Counted from the stretch's first letter, positions 26,065 to 33,981 are shown. The stretch is 64,000 nt of DNA from Herminiimonas arsenicoxydans (GCA_000026125.1 CU207211.1:1488001-1552000), one strand, 5' to 3'. Notes: a model not told the origin generated them from the sequence alone. Made by a program: numbers and translations.

Positions 26065-27494
26065 GGTGGCGCATCCTTGTAGCGGTTCGCCAATAGCAGG
26101 GCAATCGCGCACGAGGCCAGGCGTGATTCGCGCGAATCGGCGCGGCTGGTCAGCACGATAGGCACTTTGGCACCCAGCACTATGCCTGCGCTCGAGGCGC
26201 CGCCAAGATATTCGAGTTGCTTGGCCAGCATGTTGCCGCTTTCCAGATCAGGTACAACCAGTACGTCGGCGCGGCCGGCAACCTCGGACACGATGCCCTT
26301 GATGTGCGCGGCTGCAGCGGAGACCGCATTATCGAATGCCAGCGGACCATCAACGATGCCGCCTGCAATCTGGCCGCGGTCAGCCATTTTACAGAGTGCA
26401 GCTGCATCCAGCGTTGCCTGCATCTCTGTGTTGACAGTTTCCACTGCGGCCAGAATCGCCACGCGCGGTTGCGCCACACCGATGACATGCGCGAGGTCTA
26501 TGGCGTTGCGTACGATGTCGGCTTTTTCTTCCAGCGTAGGTGCAATATTGATCGCCGCATCGGTGATGATGAAAGGGCGCGGATAAGCAGGCGTCTGCAT
26601 CAGAAAACAGTGACTGATCCTGCGCTTGGTACGCAAGCCGGGATGGGCGATGACGGCATGCATCAATTCATCCGTATGCAGGCTGCCTTTCATCAATGCC
26701 ACCACTTTTTTCTGTACCGCCATTTCTACCGCCTGCGCGGCTGCGGCATGGCTATGCGCTACATCTACAATCTGGATGCCGGAGATGTTCAGCCCGGCCT
26801 GAGCCGCAACCGCCTCCAGTTTCGCGCGGGGAGCAACCAGTACCGGCTCGATCAGGCCCGCCTCGCGGGCATCGAGCACCGCGGCCAGACTCAAGGCATC
26901 GCAGGGATGTACTACGGCTACATGGATGCGTCCCAGCGGCCGCACATGATCCAGCAGACGCGTCAGTCCGCCGCCGACTTTCAGCCGGACTTCCGGCAGC
27001 GTGCTGCGCGATTGTTCAATGCGCTCTGACGGCGCAATGACTTCTGCTTCGCCGGAGATGACTTGCTCGCTGTTTTGATTCGTGCACAGGCAGGCCAGCT
27101 TGAGGCGTTTGCTCGTTTCGTCGCGTTCAATGACGGTTACGCTGATTGTCAGCGTATCGCCTATGCGCACCGGTATCAGGAATTTAAGCGTCTGTCCCAG
27201 ATAAATCGTGCCGGGTCCGGGCAAACGCGTGCCGATTAATGCAGAAATAAGGCCACCACCAAGCATGCCGTGGGCAATGACGCCGTGAAAGCGGGTCGAG
27301 GCCGTATAGTCGGCATCCAGATGTTGCGGGTTACCATCGCCGGACAGCAGGGCAAAGAGCTGTATGTCTTCCAGCCTCAGTGTGCGTTCCATCACCGCCG
27401 TATCGCCAATGGCAATTTCATCGAAGGTGCAATTACGTACGATCAACAGATCGTCAGTTAATAGCGATGCAGCAGGAGAGTGCCGGTCGGTCAT
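26061..27494 (-). CDS. MaoC-like hydratase / phosphate acetyl(butyryl)transferase fusion
   Basis: A 477-residue two-domain protein. Residues about 15-150 are a MaoC/hot-dog domain (LFALLSGDGNPQHLDADY, FHGVIAHGMLGGGLISAL). The rest is a phosphotransacetylase/phosphotransbutyrylase domain (MKGSLHTDELMHAVI, ITDAAINIAPTLEEKADIV, DGPLAFDNAVS, VPDLESGNMLAKQLEYL). Such fusions are annotated bifunctional enoyl-CoA hydratase/phosphate acetyltransferase. It would supply acyl phosphate to the coupled kinase. The start at 27494 follows AAAGG. Confidence 0.92.
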   Translation of the reverse strand: MTDRHSPAASLLTDDLLIVRNCTFDEIAIGDTAVMERTLRLEDIQLFALLSGDGNPQHLDADYTASTRFHGVIAHGMLGGGLISALIGTRLPGPGTIYLGQTLKFLIPVRIGDTLTISVTVIERDETSKRLKLACLCTNQNSEQVISGEAEVIAPSERIEQSRSTLPEVRLKVGGGLTRLLDHVRPLGRIHVAVVHPCDALSLAAVLDAREAGLIEPVLVAPRAKLEAVAAQAGLNISGIQIVDVAHSHAAAAQAVEMAVQKKVVALMKGSLHTDELMHAVIAHPGLRTKRRISHCFLMQTPAYPRPFIITDAAINIAPTLEEKADIVRNAIDLAHVIGVAQPRVAILAAVETVNTEMQATLDAAALCKMADRGQIAGGIVDGPLAFDNAVSAAAAHIKGIVSEVAGRADVLVVPDLESGNMLAKQLEYLGGASSAGIVLGAKVPIVLTSRADSRESRLASCAIALLLANRYKDAPP

Positions 27495-27553
27495 CAGAAT
27501 ACCTTTCGTGGCATGAATACCGGAAGAGTCTAACCGGCTCACAGGAAGATCGT

Positions 27554-27567
27554 TTGATCCTGATCAA
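27554..27567 (-). promoter_or_regulatory. FNR/Anr-type operator upstream of the pta-ackA unit
   Basis: TTGATCCTGATCAA is a perfect TTGAT-N4-ATCAA box. Its centre is about 67 bases before the ATG at 27494, which suits FNR activation at -41.5 with a leader of about 25 bases. Confidence 0.85.
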
Positions 27568-27720
27568 CTGTGTCACGTTTCAAGCCGCTTGTCGCGTATT
27601 CTGGCCGCAGAGCCAGTCGATGAGGATCAGATGGGAGAGGGTGGCATGCCTGAGCTGCTGAAGTAATTTTTGAATGAACCCTATCGTCGTTCTTTAAGTG
27701 AACGGATGTAATCGATTGAA

Positions 27721-27757
27721 GAATTGCCTTGCAGAGCGGCGAGTGCCAAGGCAATTC
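27721..27757 (-). terminator. Inverted repeat after the urea transporter gene
   Basis: GAATTGCCTTG and its exact complement flank a 15-base loop just beyond the stop at 27764. It is a likely terminator stem but has only a weak T tract. Confidence 0.6.
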
Positions 27758-27763
27758 ATGTGT

Positions 27764-28783
27764 CTATGCAGTTTGAAGTTTCGGGAAGATCGGTCCTGCC
27801 AACACAAAAATCCATACGACAATGACAAAAGGAGCCGTCAGCGCCGGCATTCCCAGTGGCTCCAGCACGGCAGACACTGCGGCAAACATCACTGCCGTCG
27901 TGATCATGGCGAACAGTCCATACAGTGCCGAGCTGATATTCAATACATAAAAGACGCTTATCATCGCGATTGCCGTAAGCACGGAATTGAATCCGAAGGC
28001 ACCGGAACGAATAGCCGGCTCGGCAGCGCCCATGCTCCAAGCGACGATTAATCCCGTCGATGAGCCAATCAGCGCCGCTGCACACGCCACTCTGGAACTG
28101 ATCAGCAGCCCGATTGCAAACAGGATACCAGTGACGACATTGCCCTGAAAAAAGACCTGGGCAATACCGTTAAAAAGTCCCTCTGCAAATGTCGATGCGG
28201 TTACCACACCTTCAATGATGGCGATTTTGGGCAGTCCTGCGATGGGCAGATTGCTGGTCGAATGCAAATGTCCCAAACGTGCGCACGCCATCACAAAGAA
28301 AAGCGTCGTAAAAACAAACGGCGCCGTAAGGACAGGGATTTTCCTGGCATCAAAAAGATTCAGCAGAGCCGCCATCACAATGGTCGAGCACGCCGCAGCC
28401 AGAACAACATAAGCACAGGTGAAAATAGCAGCTTCAAGGAAATACAGTAAAGCGATGGAAACCAGTGCACCGTTAAAACCGAAAAGGCCTGCATCTATGC
28501 GAGCGCGACTAACGCCCAGCAGCATCGCGGTTGCCGTACTGATAGCCGCACCAAACAATGCGGCCCATCCGAAAAGCGTGGAATTATAAAAAATCCCTGC
28601 CAAAAAGAGAACGCCAGCGTAACTATTGTTCTGCAACATCACTTGCCCAATGCCGCGCAAAACTGCGTCTAAAAAACTCAGCAGGCATCGTTGGCCAGTT
28701 GCATTCTCTTGAACGAGCAACCCGGTTGAAGAAAAGTGAGGAGCAAGGATTGCTCGCAGGTTGTAGACGTTTTTGGATTTCAT
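27764..28783 (-). CDS. Urea transporter, UT family
   Basis: A 339-residue membrane protein with the two-fold repeat of the urea channel family. LDAVLRGIGQVMLQNN (about residue 38) and its second-half counterpart AEGLFNGIAQVFFQGN line the selectivity filter; LFGFNGALVSIAL and AFGFNSVLTAIAM are the paired P-motifs. It is in the inner membrane and lets urea pass. No urease genes are in the window. The ATG at 28783 is preferred to the TTG before it. It is the last host gene before the dif site. Confidence 0.92.
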   Translation of the reverse strand: MKSKNVYNLRAILAPHFSSTGLLVQENATGQRCLLSFLDAVLRGIGQVMLQNNSYAGVLFLAGIFYNSTLFGWAALFGAAISTATAMLLGVSRARIDAGLFGFNGALVSIALLYFLEAAIFTCAYVVLAAACSTIVMAALLNLFDARKIPVLTAPFVFTTLFFVMACARLGHLHSTSNLPIAGLPKIAIIEGVVTASTFAEGLFNGIAQVFFQGNVVTGILFAIGLLISSRVACAAALIGSSTGLIVAWSMGAAEPAIRSGAFGFNSVLTAIAMISVFYVLNISSALYGLFAMITTAVMFAAVSAVLEPLGMPALTAPFVIVVWIFVLAGPIFPKLQTA

Positions 28784-28897
28784 CAATATTTTCTATATCG
28801 CACGGCCCAGTTGGAACGTTTATTTCAAATGATATTTTTAGCCGCCGCAATCATACTTCATGTCACTAGCTGATTGGTTCCATCAGAATATGACTGT

Positions 28898-28925
28898 CCT
28901 TCGTATAATTTATAGAAAATCAGAT
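28898..28925 (+). other. Left prophage attachment site (attL, dif-like)
   Basis: CCTTCGTATAA-TTTATA-GAAAATCAGAT: an intact XerC arm and dif central region followed by a degenerate XerD arm. The XerC arm is the host half of dif and the right half is phage-derived. Confidence 0.8.
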
Positions 28926-28957
28926 AGCCCTTTACCTCTTATCGCACGCCTGAAGAA

Positions 28958-29314
28958 TTAAGCTGGGCGCGGGCTGTAGCACGATAAGAGGTGTTTAAAA
29001 TTTCCTGAAATTTTCTCAACAATGACCGTTGCAGCTACTGTTGAAGCTACTGCATATTGCGTCAAAATTTGCTCCCAATAAGCCCGCTTCCCTGGGCTCT
29101 TTTCGCGGTCTAAATGCACCGCTGCAAATGCGACTCTAACGTCGATTTCTGCCATTTCTGCAAGCATCGAAATTTCCGCCTCATCAGCCGGTTTCTTGCC
29201 GTGACGGAGTTCAGAAACTCTTGAATCCTTTACGCCAAGCCGTTGAGCGAGTTGGTAGAAACTTGTCAATCCCTGCTGTTTCATGGCTGCAACAATTAAC
29301 GATTTTTGATCCAT
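28958..29314 (-). CDS. Phage repressor-like HTH protein (DUF3693 type)
   Basis: A 118-residue protein with an N-terminal helix-turn-helix (residues about 8-45: GLTSFYQLAQRLGVKDSRVSELRHGKK) and a helical C-terminal half. It fits the DUF3693 phage protein family. It is transcribed away from the structural genes from the left end, the usual place for an inovirus immunity repressor. The start follows GGAGG. Its operator is probably in the 114 bases before the ssDNA-binding protein gene, where TTGACA at 29354 could be the rightward -35. Confidence 0.8.
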   Translation of the reverse strand: MDQKSLIVAAMKQQGLTSFYQLAQRLGVKDSRVSELRHGKKPADEAEISMLAEMAEIDVRVAFAAVHLDREKSPGKRAYWEQILTQYAVASTVAATVIVEKISGNFKHLLSCYSPRPA

Positions 29315-29428
29315 AAAACCTCCTTTTCGCCACTTTACACCGTCCTACTCGATTGACAACCTTCCTGTACGAGAAGTAAGTTTCGCTCACTCCCCATTTG
29401 GGAAGTAATCACCACTTAGGAGCGAATC

Positions 29429-29713
29429 ATGACAATCAAAATCGTAGTCGAGGAAGTCAACGTTGATGTAAAAACCGGTGTCGGGGCAAAAGGTCCTTGG
29501 CGTATTGAAGAGCAAGAGGTATTTGCTTACCTGGCTGATCGCAAGTGCAAGCTTCATGCACATCCAACACGCATCACCGTGCGCCTGGAAGATGGTCAGC
29601 TGCCTTACCCAATCGGTGAATACACCATTTCACCTAACAGCTTCTACGCTGGCAAATATAACTCCCTGATGTTCTCTGCGCGTCTGGTGCCAATGCGCGC
29701 CGCTGTTAAATAA
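29429..29713 (+). CDS. Phage single-stranded DNA-binding protein (gpV-like)
   Basis: A 94-residue basic/beta-rich protein in the position of gene V. The C-terminal half (ITVRLEDGQLPYPIGEYTISPNSFYAGKYNSLMF) resembles the conserved end of helix-destabilising proteins of inoviruses. It would coat the viral strand after rolling-circle replication and block conversion to double strand. The start follows TTAGGAG. Assignment rests on position and this segment. Confidence 0.75.
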   Translation: MTIKIVVEEVNVDVKTGVGAKGPWRIEEQEVFAYLADRKCKLHAHPTRITVRLEDGQLPYPIGEYTISPNSFYAGKYNSLMFSARLVPMRAAVK

Positions 29714-29718
29714 GCAGC

Positions 29719-29961
29719 ATGAACTTCCGCCCTGGTACACCGGTTTTCGAATTCCGGATCGCAACCAGGTCCGGCGTCCTCCTTTATGCCGTGGACGCCG
29801 ATTTCTTATCTACCGTTCGTCGAGCCGTTGCAGCTAAGCGCAAATGGCAACTCTTGTTACCAGCATCGACGTTGCGTGTGCATCTGCTTTATCCGAATGG
29901 CAAGCGAGTGCCTCGCGCCGACATTAAAGCAGCATTAAAAGCTATCCAGGGGGAACGATGA
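29719..29961 (+). CDS. Small phage protein, unknown function
   Basis: An 80-residue basic protein (MNFRPGTPVFEFRIATRSG ... RADIKAALKAIQGER). I do not recognise the family. It starts 5 bases after the ssDNA-binding protein stop and overlaps the next gene by ATGA, so it is part of the replication module. No membrane segment is seen. Confidence 0.7.
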   Translation: MNFRPGTPVFEFRIATRSGVLLYAVDADFLSTVRRAVAAKRKWQLLLPASTLRVHLLYPNGKRVPRADIKAALKAIQGER

Positions 29962-30116
29962 AACAACCTGAAGACAAATTTACCAGGGACGCATTTAACC
30001 GCCCTGTAGGCCGTCCACGTAAGCCGGATGCCAAAACCAATGCACAACGCCAGGCTGAATTTCGCGCACGTCGCAAATTCAATTTCTTAGTTTCCGTTAC
30101 TAGTAACGGAAATTGA
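29958..30116 (+). CDS. Small basic phage protein with AT-hook-like motif, 52 aa
   Basis: A 52-residue very basic protein coupled to the gene before it (ATGA overlap) and preceded by GGGGGAACG. It contains GRPRKPD, an AT-hook-like motif, then KTNAQRQAEFRARRK, so DNA binding is plausible. The last codons lie in a perfect 22-bp palindrome (30091-30112). Too short for usual gene callers. Possible role: control of replication or transcription; not established. Confidence 0.65.
   Translation: MKQPEDKFTRDAFNRPVGRPRKPDAKTNAQRQAEFRARRKFNFLVSVTSNGN
30091..30112. repeat. Perfect 22-bp palindrome in the phage
   Basis: TTTCCGTTACT followed by its exact complement, at the 3' end of the 52-residue gene and just before the next ATG. 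It may be an operator, an mRNA hairpin between genes, or a replication structure. Confidence 0.8.
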
Positions 30117-30118
30117 CC

Positions 30119-30310
30119 ATGCGCCCAGAAACTCAGTTTGCAATTTTGATAATGATTCTTGCACTCATGCTGCCTTTGTCGTTGTTCCTGGTTCGGCTGG
30201 TGCGCATCATTTTGGTGCATCGGAATCCACGGGTTACGTATAACAACCCGTGGGAAGTCTCTGGGGGGAGACTTTCGTTGCAATACAAACAACAAACATT
30301 AAGAGATTGA
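30119..30310 (+). CDS. Small phage membrane protein, 63 aa
   Basis: A 63-residue protein with one long hydrophobic helix (about residues 6-30, FAILIMILALMLPLSLFLVRL) followed by a basic tail. The ATG at 30119 is used; a TTG two codons upstream is also in frame. It lies 4 bases before the replication initiator gene. Unknown function. Confidence 0.65.
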   Translation: MRPETQFAILIMILALMLPLSLFLVRLVRIILVHRNPRVTYNNPWEVSGGRLSLQYKQQTLRD

Positions 30311-30314
30311 CAAC

Positions 30315-31346
30315 ATGTCAGTTTTCATTGATCGCCTCTATTTGAACCAGGAATTTCACGGCCAGAAAACGCCTGACCTGTTCAACGGTCATGTTGCGCG
30401 ATTTGATGATGATGGTGTCCAGGAGTGGATGCAACCGTCTGCCGCTGTTCTGGAAGGCACGTTTGATACCCGCATCTTAGCTAAGTCGTTCGGTGGTAGA
30501 TCGTTCTTGCGCGGGAATCCTGGTCGCTTTGGTCGGCCTGACAACGTTTTTAACCTGGATTGGCAGCAAACCTGGGACAAAGCTAATGTTCTGGCTGAAA
30601 AATTCGGTCTTCCGATTTTTACGCATGGCAAACAAAGCTACAACGTCTCAGAGCGCGACATGCAGCATGGCGTTACGTCCGTATGGACGGGCGCAACTGT
30701 ATCGGCAATCGATGCCACATCTAATTTTGCAACCGGCAGTAAAGAAAACGCCTTCCTGTTTTTGCAGTGGCTGGAAGGTCAGCATATCGAGCGTGTGCGC
30801 GGCGGAATAGGGCGGCAGGGCTCCGTTCGTTTTGGCGATGGTAACGGCCTCCAGGTTGAAGCCTATTACAAAGCGGATGAAATGATCGATCACGCAAAGA
30901 ACGATCACAAGCGTAATGAAATCAAGAAGTCACAGCTTTGGCAGTGGCTCAACGATTTGGGAGTAATCCGATTAGAAGTCCGCGCAAAGCGGAATCATTT
31001 GAGAGACCGAAACCTCGGCTATTCAGGAGCGATCACGATGGAAAAAATTAAACAGTTATATGACGATAAAACGAGCGTCATTCGACGCATTAGCAACGAT
31101 GTTGATGCGTTCGATTTTACGAAATTGCCACTTCGTATGGCTGGCATTGCGCGCGAATATCTTGCTGGCGCTGAGATGCGTTCGCGCATGCCTAAATCAT
31201 CCTTTTATAAAGCACGTCGTGAGTTGCTTTCGCATGGAATTGACATCGCTACGCCTAACAAAATTCGTTCGATTCTTCCGCGCGTCAAGGTGATCGAATT
31301 GCAGCCTTTGTCTGCGCCTGCCTGGTATTGGGATAGGGCGGCATGA
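30315..31346 (+). CDS. Phage replication initiation protein (gpII/X-like)
   Basis: A 343-residue protein of the phage/plasmid replication protein type (Phage_CRI/Phage_X domains). It should nick the plus-strand origin to start rolling-circle replication. Recognisable parts are MSVFIDRLYLNQEF at the start, the mid region SVWTGATVSAIDATSNFATGS, the QVEAYYKADEMIDHAK-N segment, and VIRLEVRAKRNHLRDRNL in the C-terminal half. Catalytic residues were not assigned with certainty. Likely target: the hairpin repeats at 34940 and 35231. Confidence 0.85.
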   Translation: MSVFIDRLYLNQEFHGQKTPDLFNGHVARFDDDGVQEWMQPSAAVLEGTFDTRILAKSFGGRSFLRGNPGRFGRPDNVFNLDWQQTWDKANVLAEKFGLPIFTHGKQSYNVSERDMQHGVTSVWTGATVSAIDATSNFATGSKENAFLFLQWLEGQHIERVRGGIGRQGSVRFGDGNGLQVEAYYKADEMIDHAKNDHKRNEIKKSQLWQWLNDLGVIRLEVRAKRNHLRDRNLGYSGAITMEKIKQLYDDKTSVIRRISNDVDAFDFTKLPLRMAGIAREYLAGAEMRSRMPKSSFYKARRELLSHGIDIATPNKIRSILPRVKVIELQPLSAPAWYWDRAA

Positions 31347-31423
31347 GTACGAAAATTTTGTCGTGGGTTGGTGGCTGCGTAGCGGCCGCCATGCCCACGA
31401 CACACGTCCAGGAGGGCATATGA
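31343..31423 (+). CDS. Possible 26-aa peptide between rep and coat genes
   Basis: A 26-codon frame that overlaps the rep stop by ATGA and runs into the next start (ATATGA). It begins MSTKILSWVGGCVAAAMP. The coupling on both sides argues that it is translated, but its shortness keeps it doubtful. A strong ribosome site (AGGAGGG) inside its 3' end serves the next gene. Confidence 0.35.
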   Translation: MSTKILSWVGGCVAAAMPTTHVQEGI

Positions 31424-31500
31424 ACGTCACACCTGAAATGTTTGTTGGAGCCGTAATCGTAGTTTGCTTTGCGCTCGGCTGGATAGCGGGGAACAGATGA
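31420..31500 (+). CDS. Tiny phage membrane protein, 26 aa
   Basis: A 26-residue single-helix protein (MNVTPEMFVGAVIVVCFALG then WIAGNR) with an excellent AGGAGGG ribosome site. Position and size match the gVII/gIX minor coat proteins that sit at the first-assembled tip of filamentous phages. The stop overlaps the next ATG. Confidence 0.6.
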   Translation: MNVTPEMFVGAVIVVCFALGWIAGNR

Positions 31501-31604
31501 TTTTATTAAAAGCAATTTGGCCGACCCTCGCATGTCTCGGCCTGTGGGTATGCGGTGTGTACCTGGTTAGATACATCAGCTATCGCCTGAAGGTCGGCCA
31601 ATGA
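31497..31604 (+). CDS. Tiny phage membrane protein, 35 aa
   Basis: A 35-residue protein with one hydrophobic helix (ILLKAIWPTLACLGLWVCG) and a basic end (YRLKVGQ). It overlaps the genes before and after by ATGA. Likely a minor coat protein of the gVII/gIX kind by position and size. Confidence 0.6.
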   Translation: MILLKAIWPTLACLGLWVCGVYLVRYISYRLKVGQ

Positions 31605-31708
31605 GCACGATTTCAATGGTCGGTTATTGCATGACTGCCTTCGGTATTGGCTATGCCTGTGGTTACTGGCTTTCATTGTTTCGTAAAGCAATGAACGTCC
31701 TAGAGTAG
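31601..31708 (+). CDS. Tiny phage membrane protein, 35 aa
   Basis: A 35-residue protein (MSTISMVGYCMTAFGIGYACG then YWLSLFRKAMNVLE), glycine-rich helix with a short basic C-terminus. It overlaps the preceding gene by ATGA and is the last of the coupled chain before the major coat protein. Minor coat role inferred from position. Confidence 0.55.
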   Translation: MSTISMVGYCMTAFGIGYACGYWLSLFRKAMNVLE

Positions 31709-31764
31709 TAAGGCTACGTCCGGTGCCTCAATTCTGAAAACCGGACAATTTGAAGGGGTAAATC

Positions 31765-31992
31765 ATGTTGAAGCAAATCCAAGAAAAACTGTTGTTCGGC
31801 CTGTTTATGCTGCTGGGTCTCGTATCCAGTGCAATGGCTGCTGTTGGCGATGATCCTGGCGTCGATGCAATCAATGCACTGTCCGGCAAAGCAACGTTGT
31901 ACATCACTGCATCGTTCGCCGTTGCTGTGCTGGTTGCAGGCGGATTCTGGGGTATCGCAATGATGAAAAAAGCATTTTCGCGCGCGAAGTAA
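31765..31992 (+). CDS. Major coat protein (gpVIII-like)
   Basis: A 75-residue precursor. The signal peptide (residues 1-25) ends SSAMA before AVGDDPGVD; the mature 50-residue protein has an acidic start, a membrane helix (YITASFAVAVLVAGGFW) and a basic C-terminus (KKAFSRAK) that would face the DNA. This is the classic gpVIII layout. A strong GAAGGGG site precedes it, fitting high expression. A weak hairpin (TCCGGT/ACCGGA) lies just upstream. Confidence 0.92.
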   Translation: MLKQIQEKLLFGLFMLLGLVSSAMAAVGDDPGVDAINALSGKATLYITASFAVAVLVAGGFWGIAMMKKAFSRAK

Positions 31993-31994
31993 TC

Positions 31995-32180
31995 ATGAAA
32001 CACCTGGCGGCTGTAATGGTCGCCAGCCTCGCGCTGGCTTCCTGTTCCTCTCAACAAAAATCTACCTATGACAACTACATTTCCAGCAAGTGGGAGCGAC
32101 AAGAATATGTTTGCGAAGATGGTTCGCTCTCTGGTCGTGGTGGTTGTCCTTTGCGTCCTCTCACTGGGCTTATTCGGTAA
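31995..32180 (+). CDS. Small lipoprotein overlapping the adsorption protein gene
   Basis: A 61-residue frame starting 2 bases after the coat gene. It has a lipoprotein signal with lipobox LALASC at about residue 17, and no recognised domain. The last 74 bases overlap the adsorption protein gene in another frame, which is unusual in length. The lipobox argues for a real exported product, and its short C-terminal part may be constrained by the overlap. Confidence 0.5.
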   Translation: MKHLAAVMVASLALASCSSQQKSTYDNYISSKWERQEYVCEDGSLSGRGGCPLRPLTGLIR

Positions 32181-33516
32181 TGCTAATGCTGCTGCGCCTG
32201 TCACCGGATATCGTTACGGGGGTTCTGGCGCGGTTTATCCAACGCCAGAAGCTGCGTGTAATCAATGGGTGAACGCTGCCTCTTTTCAAATGAAGGCTGT
32301 CCCCATTTCACCTACGATAAATTTCCAGTGTCAAGCATTGATAAGCGGTACATGGACAAATGTCGGTAATGGTGCTTTTGGTATTGCTGGCGGTATTTGT
32401 CCTGATGGCTCTGCTCCCAATACATCGAAGCCGACTGCGCAGCAATGTGTCGATCCTGCTCCAAATACTTGCCGTGGCGAACCTTCACCTGAAGCATGGT
32501 TAAATAAATCTGGCTTTTATCCAGTCACAAATCCGACATGTACATGGATGGATGCAGAGCATGTCAATGCCAGCTGCTCCGGCACAAGTAAATCAGGCAA
32601 GCCGACGACTGTCGAGATTGGGTGTCGTAATGGCACTGGTGTGCAGCCTGGTGACGTTCCAAGTCCTGAGCCTGAAGTTGAAGTTGATTATCCAGAATGT
32701 CCCGTTGGTTCGTATAAATACACGGATATTGATGGTGCTAGCGAATGCTCTACGCCTATTCCAGAGGAAGTTTCGCCGCCGCCGTGTACGTCTGGCAACG
32801 TGGGCACGGTCAACGGCAAACTTGTCTGTTTGCCTGCGAATCCAGCCCCGGATCAAGCTGCTGTAGCTGCTGCTGAGGCTAAATTGCAGGCTGCTATTGC
32901 CAAGCAATTTCCAGCCACTCCCCAAGCTGCTGAAGCTGCAAAAAAAGCTGCTGCTGAGGCGCAAAAGGCCAAGGATGCGGCCAACTCTCTTCCGTCTTCT
33001 GCTGGTGCGCAAGGTAGTGCGCAGGATGCAATTAATTCAGCAAAACAGGCCGCTGGCTATGCCGGTACTGGATACGGTGGCCCTGGCGGTGTAGGCAATG
33101 GAACTGGTTCTGGCGGTGGTACGGGTGAGGGCGATACCGGCCCGAAAGAATGCGGCACACCTGGCAAACCAAAATGCCAGATTGATGAAACCGGCACGCC
33201 TGCGGGCGTAGGTACAGCGCTGGATGCTTCCAAGACAGCATTGCAAACTGCCATTGATGCAATCAAATCGTCTGCAAATGAAGCTGCTTCCGATAACGCA
33301 AAAGATACTTCTATCGGATGGCTCCCGAATATTCCTGAGGGCACATGCCAGGAAGTTGATCTACCTGTACCTGTTCCTGGCGGTGGCGTTTTGCGTTCTG
33401 ATATTTGCAAATATACGTCCTATGTAACGGTTGGCTTCGAGTTGCTGTGGGCCGCGTTTTTTGCCTTTGCCATCATGGCCATGGTCGCTTCCGCAACGTC
33501 AAAATCTCACTCGTAG
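32107..33516 (+). CDS. Adsorption protein (gpIII-like minor coat protein)
   Basis: A 469-residue protein in the gIII position. A signal peptide ends near GNANA; several cysteine-containing N-terminal domains follow (residues about 30-240). Then come an Ala/Lys helical linker (AAVAAAEAKLQAAIAKQF), a Gly-rich linker (about 330-355, GTGYGGPGGVGNGTGSGGG) and a C-terminal membrane anchor (FELLWAAFFAFAIMAMVA). This is the layout of receptor-binding tip proteins. The start at 32107 follows GGGAG; ATG at 32119 is also possible. The N-terminal domains likely set host receptor choice. Confidence 0.85.
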   Translation: MFAKMVRSLVVVVVLCVLSLGLFGNANAAAPVTGYRYGGSGAVYPTPEAACNQWVNAASFQMKAVPISPTINFQCQALISGTWTNVGNGAFGIAGGICPDGSAPNTSKPTAQQCVDPAPNTCRGEPSPEAWLNKSGFYPVTNPTCTWMDAEHVNASCSGTSKSGKPTTVEIGCRNGTGVQPGDVPSPEPEVEVDYPECPVGSYKYTDIDGASECSTPIPEEVSPPPCTSGNVGTVNGKLVCLPANPAPDQAAVAAAEAKLQAAIAKQFPATPQAAEAAKKAAAEAQKAKDAANSLPSSAGAQGSAQDAINSAKQAAGYAGTGYGGPGGVGNGTGSGGGTGEGDTGPKECGTPGKPKCQIDETGTPAGVGTALDASKTALQTAIDAIKSSANEAASDNAKDTSIGWLPNIPEGTCQEVDLPVPVPGGGVLRSDICKYTSYVTVGFELLWAAFFAFAIMAMVASATSKSHS

Positions 33517-33526
33517 GAATTCGATC

Positions 33527-33856
33527 ATGCCTCTACTCGGCGTTTTATTTGTCAACCTGGTTGGTAGTTTTGCTACCTGGCTAGTTCAGTTTTTTACACA
33601 GAAGGTCGCAGTAGCGACGGCAATCAGTCTGCTCCTGGGCGCATTAATCCTCGGCTTGTTCATCGCTACACGTGCTGCATTGTCTGGCCTTGGTTCAATG
33701 GCCGGTTCAGTGCATCCGATGTTCGGTGCTGGTATCTCGATGATTATTTCGCCGCGTGTGGCGGCCTTGCTGACTACATATATGGCATTTTGGGTCACTG
33801 TTGAACTGTACAAATGGAAGGTCAACCTTCTGCAACTGTGGGCGAGAACGATATGA
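33527..33856 (+). CDS. gpVI-like minor coat protein
   Basis: A 109-residue hydrophobic protein with three membrane segments (about 3-22, 28-50 and 78-95), placed between the adsorption protein and the Zot-like gene. This is the position and size of gVI/DUF5455-type tail proteins, which release the phage from the membrane together with gpIII. The start follows AGGA. Its stop overlaps the next small gene. Confidence 0.75.
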   Translation: MPLLGVLFVNLVGSFATWLVQFFTQKVAVATAISLLLGALILGLFIATRAALSGLGSMAGSVHPMFGAGISMIISPRVAALLTTYMAFWVTVELYKWKVNLLQLWARTI

Positions 33857-33981
33857 ATTTAACCTGGCCGGAAATCATCATCCTGGGCGGCTTGTTCTTC
33901 GCCCTGGTTATCTATGTCTGGACGAATATTGCCAACGATTTGCCGGAAGATTTTTTGATCCGCAAACGCAAGGATAAATAA
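33853..33981 (+). CDS. Small phage membrane protein, 42 aa
   Basis: A 42-residue protein with one N-terminal helix (PEIIILGGLFFALVIYVW) and a charged tail (RKRKDK). It overlaps the pVI-like gene by ATGA and shares one base with the Zot-like start (TAATG). Not found by length-limited callers. Unknown function; may act in assembly with pI. Confidence 0.6.
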   Translation: MNLTWPEIIILGGLFFALVIYVWTNIANDLPEDFLIRKRKDK

